DNA of 64,000 bases, taken from contig NC_088357.1 of the NCBI RefSeq assembly GCF_036884655.1, positions 42,106,001 to 42,170,000 on the forward strand, written 5' to 3'. Of the stretch, positions 22,454 to 32,562 are shown one piece after another. How positions within the stretch are numbered: the first letter of the stretch is position 1; each line of letters begins with the position of its first letter. This DNA is from Musa acuminata AAA Group. Its lineage: Eukaryota > Streptophyta > Magnoliopsida > Zingiberales > Musaceae. Position numbers and translations under genes: made by a program. The notes under the pieces were generated by a model that saw only the letters and a list, made by a program, of their open reading frames with translations, made no database searches and had not been told where the DNA came from.

Positions 22454-22478
22454 CCTAAGGAAAGCACTGTGCCTCTGC
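22433..22478. repeat. perfect 16-bp inverted repeat at a retroelement junction
   Basis: GCAGAGGCACAGTGCT (22433-22448) and its exact complement AGCACTGTGCCTCTGC (22463-22478) are separated by 14 bases. Four further pairs (TTCC/GGAA) can form in the spacer next to one bulged base. The left arm belongs to the gypsy side and the right arm to LARD copy 2. Confidence 0.85.
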
Positions 22479-24060
22479 TCCACGTTCCAACTTCTATGCT
22501 GGCTCCCTTCATGCGGCTTGGGTACTTCGCCAAGTTACACCCAAGTTGCTCCGCTCCTCGTTTTTGCATTGAGTCGATGGTGGCCCTCGTGCCCACCATT
22601 CCACGGGTCAGCCCTCCCTTGAGTCCGATCTCCACATCAACTCCAAGTGTGCCTTCATTTAAGTTGCTTTAGGTCGCTCCCCCACTTGATCTCGCAATGC
22701 ATCCACCAATGCATTCTCTCGAGCGAGATCATGCGATAACTCCTTGCCGCTTGCTCAGTCCATCGAGCTTCGTGGAGTTGTTGTTTGTTGAGGTACTCCT
22801 CCTCAACATGTGAGGTCCGTCTCACATGATTCTCCCTCTGGAGAGCCGGGACTTATCCTTCCTGGATAACTATCCCATTGGAGCAATATCTCTCTTCGTT
22901 TCGGAGACCACCATCCCCTTGGACTACTCCGATCTGCTGAACAAACTGTGCACTGTTCTGCCTCCTGCAAACGCACTTGCTAGATTGCGACTCCATGTCA
23001 ATACAGCCCCCGCTGCACCCCCCAAGGCCTAGCAACATGCTGAACTCGTTGCACACTTTAGCCTCCGACGGACGTATCCTTCACATGCCGAAGAGAAAGT
23101 TTCAATGCTCCATGGCGTCGAGTTTCGGTCGCTTTGGGATGGCCACGAACATTCCGTCGTCCGTATACAAGCCCATGCATGAGTACCAAATTCTTCGAGT
23201 TAGCAATTCCCCTCACCTCTGTGAGCTTTGCATAACTCTTTTGGTCGTTGAGCAACTCATTCCACCTTGCATGGTCTCATTCTTGCCAAGCGCCTCGCTT
23301 GCCTAGAGCACCATCAAGTATAGTTGTCAACGTTGAGCCGTAGCTCAAACTCAGCCATCCCAACCTTTGTGCGCTCCAAATTCTTTCAAGCTTACCTGTT
23401 CTCGTGGTGCCTCTTGCGCGAAGGGTTGGCCATTCCTCTGAATGCCAATCTCAGATGCCCGCTCCTCTGAGCGACTCTTTTCCCTACATCTCCATGCCCG
23501 TTTTCCCTCAAACGGTCGCGCGTGTGCTGACTGCCCTCAACGCAGCCCCGCTAGGTCCCCCACGTTTGCATGTCAAGTGTTTCTATGAGTGCTTGTCCCG
23601 CTCTGATACCATTTTGACACGGACTTAGCTGGTTTTGCCTAAGTCGTGCGGCACCCTCGCGCGTCCGTCCACAAAGGTCAGCCTCCCCGAAGTCTCCCAT
23701 TGTCCCTTAGGACCAACGAAAGAGAGAACGGGTTAAAGAGAACGCCTCAATCGGGATCCACAAGCAAACATGTCCGAAAAACACTTCATAGAAAATGCAA
23801 ATTACAAACAGACTTTACAAGCTCTGAACAGTGGCACAACAAAGGGTAAAATGGTCCATTACAGACCGAAAAGCTCTCGCACGTGTCCACATGACACAAC
23901 CTTTATTTATAAGCCTAAAGAGGCCACCAACCCAACTAAAATGGGACTATTATGCCTTCGGCCGCCCCTCTACATGTTGTACGAGGCATGAACATGCCAA
24001 AAGACACGGACATACATAAGCATTACATCAAACACCCTGTTTCGAAGTTTGTCCGTGACA
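22454..24060 (-). mobile_element. LARD-like LTR element, copy 2, truncated at its 3' end
   Basis: One LTR (23615-24060) is preserved, with a primer-binding site TGGTATCAGAGC (plus coordinates 23600-23611) 3 bp inside it. About 1.16 kb of interior follows, colinear with 18410-19556 of copy 1. The rest of the interior and the other LTR are missing. The broken end coincides with the 22433-22478 inverted repeat. It sits inside the Tat-type element, between gag on the right and protease on the left. Confidence 0.8.
23615..24060 (-). repeat. 5' LTR of LARD copy 2
   Basis: 446 bp. It starts TGACACGGAC (one change from the copy 1 end) and ends GTCCGTGACA. It is colinear throughout with the copy 1 LTRs. 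Confidence 0.85.
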
Positions 24061-24214
24061 GTAGGGCCTCTTGTGCTCTTCGTGCCTTCCTGCCACCAAT
24101 GCCTCGGCAGCACTGAAGCATCTCGGGGACGGTCGTCATCGACTATTCAACCAGCGACCAAAAGAATCTGGACGGTCGCAGACCCATCAAACACGCCTGC
24201 ATTAACAGAGAAGG

Positions 24215-24460
24215 GTGAGCATCAGGAACTCCTCAGGTCATAGTAGCGAAACGGGCGACGAAATGGGAGAGAGGCTCGTCGTCTTTCTGGCTGAGGCCGA
24301 GGAGCACGGCTGCAAACGGCTTTGGCCGTGCGTTGGCAAGGAAGTTAAGCTCGAACTCTTTGGCCAACTAGTCGAAGGATGCAATCGAGGCTGGCCTAAG
24401 TCGGCTGTACCACATCTGAGCTGGGCCTCGGAGAGTAGTGACTACTGACATGCCATTCTG
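24215..24460 (-). pseudogene. gag fragment of the Tat-type gypsy element
   Basis: Minus-strand reading gives LRGPAQMWYSRLRPASIASF followed by [17 protein letters not shown] and [20 protein letters not shown]. These are characteristic capsid-region sequences of plant Tat-type gag. The upstream part, the start codon and the 5' LTR are not present. A stop follows the ARFA segment. Confidence 0.75.
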
Positions 24461-24516
24461 TCTTTCTATTTTGAGAGACCTATAATTCTTACCAAGAGAA
24501 GTGACTACTGACATGC
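24432..24516 (+). repeat. short direct repeat at the edge of the gypsy remnant
   Basis: 'agtgactactgacatgccatt' occurs at about 24437 and again at about 24500, 63-65 bp apart. It lies where recognisable gag ends, so it may mark a duplication during truncation. Confidence 0.6.
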
Positions 24517-24529
24517 CATTTTCACCATG

Positions 24530-26700
24530 TGTCAGGCCAGGGCTAAGCTTGAATAGGTTGATCCTTGCCAAGCTCAATCAGTTGCATGTTAATGGGGCTT
24601 ACTGTGAACCTTATTAGAACCTGGCCAAGCCCCTTAGCCAACTGTACTTTTCACATGGAAAAGCTTTGGACCTTGCTTGAGTTTGTCTTGTTTCCTCGTC
24701 TCACCCCAGTGTATCTTTGGACAAGGATAATATGTGAACCAGCTTCTCTTTTTAAGAAACAAAAAGTGCATAAATTTTCAAACTCTGGTGGACAAGGTTA
24801 TGAGATAATCAAGACGATTTGTGATTTAGATGTCTTCATCTACTATTTAAAGCTAGAATTGAGAATTAGTAACCTTGTTCAGATATAAAAGAAGGGTATA
24901 TATGAAAAAGTCCATTTGTGTATACCAAGGCATCCATGAGCCAGTATGTCTCTGTTGTTATTTGTGTCTATTATACGTGTATTTGGCTGCCACTTTCCTG
25001 GATAGCAATTCCACTGGTGTGCTGCCTGTGTACCATCAAGTGTACATTGTTGGTCATGACCATGGTGACCATTTAGCTATGAATCCAGGTGCCAAAAAGA
25101 AAATGCAAGTTCTTCCTGCCAACTCATCATAACCTTGTAATTTACCTTCTTCACTTTCCAATCGCTTCTTCAAATTTCATATTTATGAGTGAAATCTGCT
25201 TCAATGCTCTTCAACATAATTTGAAACCATCATTCTCGGAAAAGCACTCAATCTTTTTCAATTTCTAACTGTTTCTGTCATAGCACATATATAAATCTTG
25301 CTGTTTCATATTTCTAATGGAAGATATTGCATGGTAATCGATCTGCCTGATGACTCTTGTTTGTCAAATTAATAGAGCATTAATACCATTTCATCCTTCT
25401 ATAGTCGAAGATTATCCTATTGATAAAACCCTGGTGGCACATTTATATGATAATCCTTCTTCTTTCTCATTTCTCAGAAGATATTGCATGGTAGATCATT
25501 CTGGCCGAGCAAACTCTGGTTATTCCAATCAATGAAGAGTCATGGCATTTTTCTATACAATCATGGTTGAAGATTGCCTATTGATGGATCCTCTGATTGG
25601 TGTTCAAAGTTGTACTAAAAGTTTGACTTGCACCCATTTTTCCTGTATTTTCAATTAACATCACTGAACTTAGATATTATAGAATTTCTTCATGATCACT
25701 CGAGTCTGAAGGCATAACCCTACGAGTCTTGTTCGCTTGTTATGCAGGAACCATAGCATCTAAATGCGGCCAAAAAGACTAACGCTAATCCATATTATTG
25801 TCTCCGCATGCTGAGCTATGAAGCTAAAGCCTGTATTCCTTCTCCACTCTTCTTCGTGTGTCGAGAGAATTAGTCTGGATATTGTGTCTTGCTGTGCTGA
25901 CTATTCTGGCGCTATTAAGTAAATGTATAGACATGCTTTCCTAACTTGCGAGTATCGAACAATGTTGAGTTGTACAATCTGCACCATTGTTTTGTATCTC
26001 TGCAAACATTGATGAAAGATCGATCACTGATGTGAACTACTCACTAGCAGAAGAACCAGTCAAGTGGAATTTGCGTGCTGTTGCCGATGAAGCTCTGCGG
26101 CATCTTATTTCCTAGTTTGCTGGAAGCTGAATAGGTAACATGGATGGTCTTCTCCGTTGAGTATTGCTGGAACAAAGGCCATCGGTTGGTAGCTTTCTTC
26201 TTTGCATTTATTTCAGTGGATATGTTAAAGAGGGATCTCCATTCAATAGATAAAAGATGTGGAATTTTGACCTAATTTGACCTAAATATAAGAAGTATAT
26301 ATTATCTACATATACTTTATATTCATTCATAATGTTTGTTCTTATAATACTCTTAGATCCACATTATAACACTCGATTCATGATTTTTTGTATAAATGAT
26401 GGTTGAATGTCTCTCGTAAGTAATAAGTAATCACGGAGTTCATCTTCGCTCTGATTCAATAGTCATCTTGGCATACCATAAATGGTTCCTTAGGTGCATC
26501 ATTGAGCTATTACCTGAACTTCAATATTTCTTACTTTGGCTTTCACCCTTTTTTTTTTAATCTTTACAGAATGTTTTATTTTTTTTACAAATATTTCTTT
26601 TTTTTTTTTAAAGATGATATATCTCTTGACCTTCTTCTCATTATGGCCACCTCTAACCAATTATCTCGTTGTAGCCACCTTTGCCTTTCATCGACGTCTC
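24530..26700. other. intergenic, one duplicated block
   Basis: No supported gene. A diverged tandem duplication with period 157 bp lies here: 'gaagatattgcatggt' at 25320 and 25477, each followed by 'gaagatt..cctattgat' sequence. The rest is AT-rich single-copy-looking DNA. Confidence 0.5.
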
Positions 26701-26707
26701 TGTCGTC

Positions 26708-26831
26708 TTGTACCACCATCGTCGTGTGGCTACTTCCATCCCATCGCCTTCACCCTTATCCATCACAACTTGTACCACCATCGTCGTGTGGCTACTTCCA
26801 TCCCATCGCCTTCACCCTTATCCATCACAAC
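26708..26831 (+). repeat. 62-bp tandem duplication
   Basis: Two identical-looking copies of a unit starting 'cttgtaccaccatcgtcgtg' lie head-to-tail (26708-26769 and 26770-26831). Confidence 0.9.
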
Positions 26832-26858
26832 AAGACTCTTGCCTCTCCTTTGTCTCCG

Positions 26859-27016
26859 CCATAGCTCTCGTTGTTTGCTTTCTATGCACCGCAACCAAGC
26901 AAGTGGTATACATTGTGAGGGTGTTGCAATCTGCCACCCATAGCTCTCGTTGTTTGCTTTCTATGCACCGCAACCAAGCAAGTGGTATACATTGTGAGGG
27001 TGTTGCAATCTGCCAC
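26859..27016 (+). repeat. 79-bp tandem duplication
   Basis: The unit starting 'atagctctcgttgtttgctt' at 26861 recurs at 26940 and stays identical through 'gttgcaatctgcca'. Confidence 0.9.
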
Positions 27017-27103
27017 TAGCAAAGGCGACCACCACCCCATGAATTAGCACTAAGTAGTACCTCCTCTCATCCTTACTCTATTAGAGTGATCACTTCGTGT
27101 TAG

Positions 27104-27262
27104 ACAACGAACAAGGACACGATCGACAAATAAGGGTGAGCGCAAAGGCATATTCGATGGAGGGCAAGGTCGATGGCGGAGAGGAAGACAACGAACAAGG
27201 ACACGATCGACAAATAAGGGTGAGCGCAAAGGCATATTCGATGGAAGGCAAGGACGAGAGTG
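27104..27262 (+). repeat. 83-bp tandem duplication
   Basis: The unit starting 'gacaacgaacaaggacacg' at 27104 recurs at 27187 and stays nearly identical through 'catattcgatgga'. Different frames through it give the repeated peptides seen on both strands, which are not genes. Confidence 0.9.
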
Positions 27263-27780
27263 TGGAGGCAAAGGCAACCATGGCAAGATGATAATCCAAC
27301 AGAGGTCAAGAAAATAATCTCATATTTCAAAAAATAAAAATTACTATGCAATAAATAAACCAAAAGGGAAATAGAAAAAGTGAATTAATATTGGTGGATC
27401 AGAACATAATAGCCCTCGTCCAGCATAATACAGACGTGTATGTCTTGCAAATGAATTATGACTCTGCATCCTTACCGTGATACCCTACCCAACCCTTAAA
27501 AAGACATTTAAGAACCGGATGTTGACCGAGAGTTTCCAGTTCTTCGAACTCTGCATCATCCTTACTGGGAACACAATTCACAGCACCATCACACAATCAT
27601 ACCTTGGCTCTTCGAGGAACTACTTGTTGCAACCATTTAGCATCATCCCACCAAGAGGCCACTGTGTAGAAACCGTGGTGAAGCTCATTGGTTCAACAGG
27701 AACAACAATTCAGAGAATTGGAAGAACTAAACAGAATACGTCATTTAACTGAACTAGAAATCGACATTTGAGGATGTCAA
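27263..27780. other. intergenic, nothing recognised
   Basis: A 91-codon plus-strand frame (27477-27752) has no recognisable features or splice context and I do not call it. Confidence 0.4.
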
Positions 27781-28026
27781 TTACAGTGACCCAAAATATA
27801 TGGTGTCTCGCGGACCAATGGCTTCATTCCCGAATTCTCCAAACATGTCCTCGTCTAATGCATATCGGCTACCGAAATCAACAGGACTAGAGAATCTGGC
27901 ATGTTATTATTGCAGGAGCACATGGTCATTGTAGCCCGGATCACCATCATCTTGGTACCTGTAAGTGAGGAATAGTTTGTCAAAGGGATCCAACAAAAGA
28001 GCAGTAATATCTGATGTGGCTCGACA
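27781..28026 (-). pseudogene. fragment of an unidentified coding sequence with two adjacent stops
   Basis: One minus-strand frame is open for about 40 codons, meets TAATAA (plus coordinates 27904-27909), then continues in the same frame for another 41 codons to TAA at 27781-27783. Both halves look protein-like: LDPFDKLFLTYRYQDDGDP before the stops and RFSSPVDFGSRYALDEDMF then GEFGNEAIGPRDTIYF after. The stops lie in CAA-TAA-TAA-CAT, as expected if a Gln run suffered two C-to-T changes. I do not recognise the family. A minus-strand splice acceptor ('gatgtcgag') could precede the block. It may be the last exon of a dead gene, or chance. Confidence 0.4.
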
Positions 28027-29387
28027 TCAAAAGCAAAATATTACAATTATAAAAACGATATCAAGCATTGTGCTATTTTGTTTCACAGTCGGACATTTCC
28101 TATACCGTGGTACAATGTAGACAACGAGAATTTACTTCTTAAAACGTTAATTAATAGCCCACTGGTTTGTTTGGAAAATCAGACTCGAAGCGTTGCAATC
28201 ACTAAGTTGGCTTCAAAATGTTGCCATGTTCTTTGGTTGGCACCTCTATCACAACTTTAACAGAACATGACAATCAATCAACTAAAACAATACAATCATC
28301 AAAAAGGCTAGTGTGGATATTAGTCTGCGCTCAATGCCAGTGTTGATATATGAAGAGGGTGAAAAAATACTGCATCAGTTGGCACGAGCTAGCATGTGTC
28401 CCATGCCAGAAAGGGTTTAGAGTCCAAAATATGACAAGGAAAATATTTATCCTGTGCCAGCCAGCCAGTTCTCAATGGCGGCAAAAGAACCCCAAATAGT
28501 TGGGACTTACGGGTTTTTTGTTGTTGTTGTGCCAGCCACTCAATAGAGAGATGTGCCAATTGACATCACTTGGTACTAGGAATATATTAGCACACAGCCA
28601 TGCCATGAGACAACAATTCTTGGGCTATCATATATTTAGTTCAGATAATGTCCAAAAACTAGTCATTTGAGTAAATCAAGAAGCTAAATTCACCTTAGTG
28701 AAGCTCAGTCAGGACCTAATATAACAAGTACAAAGATGTCACAAAATTCAAGTTACCGATTGCTTACTTGCAATGGTAAGCAACAGTCTATAACGAATAT
28801 AAAGCCATCATTTTAGGTGGTGCCAACAAGCACAGAAGATGCATCCTTGCAAAGTCAACTATGACTACAAACCAGACTACCTCAAAAGTGGTAGCAGCCA
28901 ACACCTGATAAACTTGTGCACTACAGTACCTCTAACCATAAGAACTACTTTAATCTACTGAATCTCACAGCAACTCCATATTGTTACCTTTGACTATGAC
29001 ACTGAAAAGGCCTACCTGCAATTAAATGACTCCACACAATGTAATAAGACCAATGGAATGAGACCTAAGAGAATTATTAAAAGTAATCTGAATATTAGTG
29101 TTTATGAGAATTGAACATGTTTTTCTACAGAATAAAAACTTGTTTAAATTAGTTTAACCATTCCTGTTTCAACCATACAAATTAATCTAACTTGACCTGT
29201 AGAAGCCAACTTGACTTCTTCCCTCGAAATAAACATGGTCATAAAAATAGGAACAAAGTAGAGATTAAAAAAGACAAATCTAATGCACGAGACTCCAGTT
29301 AATGTGGAATATGAGGAAGGTGTATATATGTGGGATCAAGGGAGGGTGTTTTTAAACTCGAACCCCAATGTCTTGAATAGTAAATGG
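28027..29387. other. intergenic with a possible SINE/LINE tail
   Basis: No supported gene. At about 28488-28541, 'ccccaaatagttgggactta' followed by a T run and TTGTTGTTGTTG resembles the 3' end of plant Au-type SINE/LINE tails. The body of such an element is not recognisable upstream. Confidence 0.4.
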
Positions 29388-29700
29388 CCAACTTACTATC
29401 ACACCAAGGTCTACCCTCCGGCCAACTATTATTGCACAGGGATCTAGGCTCAACCTGATCCCACTAAAAGAGGAAAGATCTCACTCCTCAACTTGATCCC
29501 ACTAAATAGAGGAAGGTCTTACTCATCTAGGAGAAAGATAAACATAACAAGCAACCTTACTATTGTACCAAGGTCCATCCTTTGACCAAATATTACCAGG
29601 GATCTAGACTCAACTTAGAACCCACTAAAAGAGGAAAGGTCTCACTCCTCATCTCACTGAATAGTGGAAAGGTCTCACTCCACTAGGAGAAAGAGATCAG
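29388..29700 (+). repeat. diverged direct repeat with period about 175 bp
   Basis: 'ccaaggtctaccctccggcc' (near 29404) and 'ccaaggtccatcctttgacc' (near 29578) start two colinear blocks. Both contain 'agggatctag', 'ctcaac' and 'cccactaaaagaggaaa'. A shorter 'cccactaaa..aggtctcactcct' motif repeats inside. Confidence 0.6.
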
Positions 29701-29782
29701 AAAGAGTCAGCATAGGTTTTCTTGGGTTATTAAACATAGTATCAAGTTCAATTATACAAGCTTATGAGAAACAGTAGCATAT

Positions 29783-30455
29783 TATCACGCACAGGAACCG
29801 TGCACCTGCAACACCTTCACTAACCGACCGTTGGTCACTTTTGTTTGCTTGTACATATGTTTGGCATCGTGTTTTGCTTTGTTTTTTTATGTTTTTGCTT
29901 GAAAATAATGAGTGGGAATAGTTAGTAGGGATGTAGAGCGATCGCTCATCAGAATAGGCAAAATTACCCCAAAATAGCCCAGTTTTCACATGTCATGGCC
30001 TATTTTCTATAAGCTATGGTGTGATGTGAAACATCAACCATCTCAGCATCCTAGAACCACCCGAGTGGCATAGGGCTAGATGGAGGTTTGAAGTAGTGTC
30101 GAGCGTTGATTGGATTCACAAGTTCGCATGTAAAGTCTACGAGGACTTGCCAACACGCCCAATACCCGATGAGCGATGGTTTGTAAACTTAGGACTTTTC
30201 ATTTGTCTTCTAAAGTCCTTGTTTTCCTTTTCCACTCTTTTCTCTCTTGTATACCAAGTGTTCTTTGAATTGCTTGTAACGCTACCCTCTTTACAAGACG
30301 TCAAGACTTGTCTGCCGCTCGTTTTTTGAACTAATTAATTTGCTCTTTTATAGGTCCTTCAGGACTTGAGTAAGGTTGCAATTAGGCTGATCCTTTATGG
30401 ATGGATAATGCAAGGGTACCTCACAACTTAGGTAATTACAGCTAAGTTCGTGATA
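29783..30455 (+). repeat. 5' LTR of the decayed chromodomain element
   Basis: About 673 bp. It starts TATCACGCACAG where the other copy has TGTCGCGGACAG, and ends 'gttcgtgata', so both termini have decayed. It is colinear with 35922-36572, sharing for example 'tttgcttgaaaat..tgagtgggaatag'. Confidence 0.8.
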
Positions 30456-30512
30456 TTTGGTATCAAAGGGAGCAAGCAATTCAAGCAAATAATGAAAGTT
30501 TACAATCTCGCC

Positions 30513-31950
30513 ATGGCAAAGCACCATGGTGAATCGACCAAGACAAGGCAAGTCGAACAATTGCCCCAAGCAATCATAGATGAGTTGCAAGTGCAAACTC
30601 GCTCTCAAGCTATTGGAGTCACTCGAAAGGAGTACGACAGCAAAAATAGTAAGGAGAGGAAGCACAATCTGGCTATTCTTTGCGAGCAGAGGAAGCACAA
30701 TCTGGAGCACCAATCGAAAAGAGAAGTCATAAGGAGAAGCTTACAACTACTGAAACCGGCCTTGATGTTCTCGAAGCGAGTCTAGAAGAACTCTACCTCG
30801 GATAGAGAAGGCTCCATGGGGTAGAGAACTCACAAGAGGTAGAATCTTGGATCGATAAAGTCGAGTCCCGAGTCAGTCGATTGACAGAAGATACCAAAGA
30901 ATCTATGCAGCACCTACACGATGTCATGGCGAACCTCATGGATAGGATCATGTTGCTCATGAGGGCTCTTAATGTGAGAGGGAACAACACTCGCATTGCT
31001 CTACCATAAAACTTAAGGGCACCCAAGTTGCATTATTACGTGGGTGCTAGGGATGCGAAGGAACTCAAGAATTTTCTATTCGATATGGAACAATATTTTC
31101 GAGCAACGAGGCCCGATTCTAAAGAAACCAAAGTTTCAAAGGTAATCATATATCTGAATGAGGATGCAAAACTATGGTGACGAACATAGTAGGAAGAGAT
31201 CCAACAAGGTCGGTGCCAAATGGATTTATGGGAGGACTTGAAGCAGAAGTTGAGAACTGGGTTCCTACCCCAGAACACTGAGTTCATCACAAGAAGGAAG
31301 CTGAGACAACTCAGCCAAAGTACTTCTATTTGAGACTACATAAACCAATTTTCAGCACAGATGTTAGACATACAAGACATGTCTAAGAAGGACAAGTTTA
31401 ACTTCCACGATAACCTAAAGCCATGGGCACAACAAGAACTGAATCGAAGGAATGTCATCGATTTCGTCGGGCCAATCACAACTACTGAAAGGCTCATCGA
31501 CTTTGTTTCCTCAAAGGACTCAAGGAAGAAGAAAATCTTCAAGAAATCGCCCAAATATTCCCAACGAAAGGAGTCAGAAACCGAGCAAAAGAAAAAGAGT
31601 TCTCGTAAGGTGTCAAGTTCAAAAGGCAATGCCCTAAAACCTGACGGATGCTTCTTATACAGAGGATCGCACATGGTGAGGGAGCGCCCACAAAAGCAAG
31701 AACTCATTGCGCTGATAGTATCAATCCATTCCCCCAGATCGGACAATGGGAACTCCCTAGTTCGAATAGTTCAGAATCCAACAACAACGATGAGGAGTCA
31801 AATGGACCTCGGATAGGAGCAATGCATTTGTTGAACATGTTGCGGAGTCAGATGGGAAAGAATGTGAAGACAAAGAACAAAAGCAAGAAGCAACAAGCTA
31901 ATGTATGTGGACATCAAGCTCAATGACCGAGCAACTCGTGTCATGGTGGA
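30513..31950 (+). pseudogene. gag of the decayed chromodomain element
   Basis: The gag start MAKHHGESTKTRQ matches MAKHRGKSSKTGQ of the 60329 copy. A later frame has the capsid segment LKPWAQQELNRRN. The CCHC knuckle is damaged: CFLYRGSHMVRERP at 31649 has lost two of the zinc cysteines present in the 61469 copy. The frame is broken several times. Confidence 0.75.
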
Positions 31951-32072
31951 TACGGGCACTACCCGCAACTTCATCATCAATCGTGAAGGCGACTCAAGCT
32001 GAACCTAGAGAAGAGCCCAGGTCAGATAAAGGCTATGAACTCGAAGGCCAAGCATATCTCCGAGTTGGCGAA

Positions 32073-32085
32073 GGGGGGGGGGGGG
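32073..32085 (+). repeat. G13 homopolymer
   Basis: Thirteen G at the position where the related copy near 61908 has 'gaagggtgttccc'. It shifts the frame of gag-pol. It may be real slippage or an assembly artefact. Confidence 0.8.
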
Positions 32086-32101
32086 TCCCAATCAAAATTG
32101 T

Positions 32102-32562
32102 GATGTGAAGCAAAAGCACAAACATGATGGTGTTGCCATTGGACAACTTCCAAGTAATCCTTAGAATGGAGTTCATGCACACGGCCAAGTTGGTCCTAAT
32201 GTCATTCCTAAACTCCTATGTCTAATGCGAGGCGGCGACCCTTACATGGTTCTTGTTTCTCGAGTAGGAACTAAGGACCCACAACAACTATCGGCATTAC
32301 AATTGAAGGGAGCGCGAAAAGCACAAAATTGGGATGTGAAGCAAAAGCACAAACATGATGGTGTTGCCATTGGACGACTTCCAAGTAATCCTTAGAATGG
32401 AGTTCATGCACACGGCCAAGTTGGTCCTAATGTCATTCCTAAACTCCTATGTCTAATGGGAGGCGACGACCCTTACATGGTTCTTGTTTCTCGAGTAGGA
32501 ACTAAGGACCCACAACAACTATCGGCATTACAATTGAAGGGAGCGCAAAAATCCAAATTAAC
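32102..32562 (+). repeat. 231-bp tandem duplication inside the retroelement
   Basis: 'gatgtgaagcaaaagcac' at 32102 recurs at 32333. The copies agree through 'cattacaattgaagggagcgc', with few differences. The related element at 61930-62160 has a single copy, so the duplication happened in this element. Confidence 0.9.

Larger units (their letters stand above)
15130..24470 (-). mobile_element. Tat-type Ty3/gypsy retrotransposon, minus strand, broken by two nested LARD-like elements
   Basis: On the minus strand, gag (about 24220-24450), protease, reverse transcriptase and RNase H (about 20340-22440) fragments occur in gypsy order. They are separated by LARD copy 2 between gag and protease and followed by LARD copy 1. 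The 15130-15434 and 20004-20340 stretches become adjacent when LARD copy 1 is removed and probably belong to the element's 3' non-coding/LTR part. YVDDMIVKS and PKDCYPSPRIDQLVD in the RT are of the kind seen in the Tat/Ogre branch. Boundaries are approximate because I could not pair two LTRs. Several stops show it is dead. Confidence 0.7.

Noticed and set aside
26681..27363. Overlapping frames on both strands with repeated peptides
   Set aside because: They are translations of the tandem duplications. The repeats are two-copy, so they are neither a gene nor a CRISPR array.
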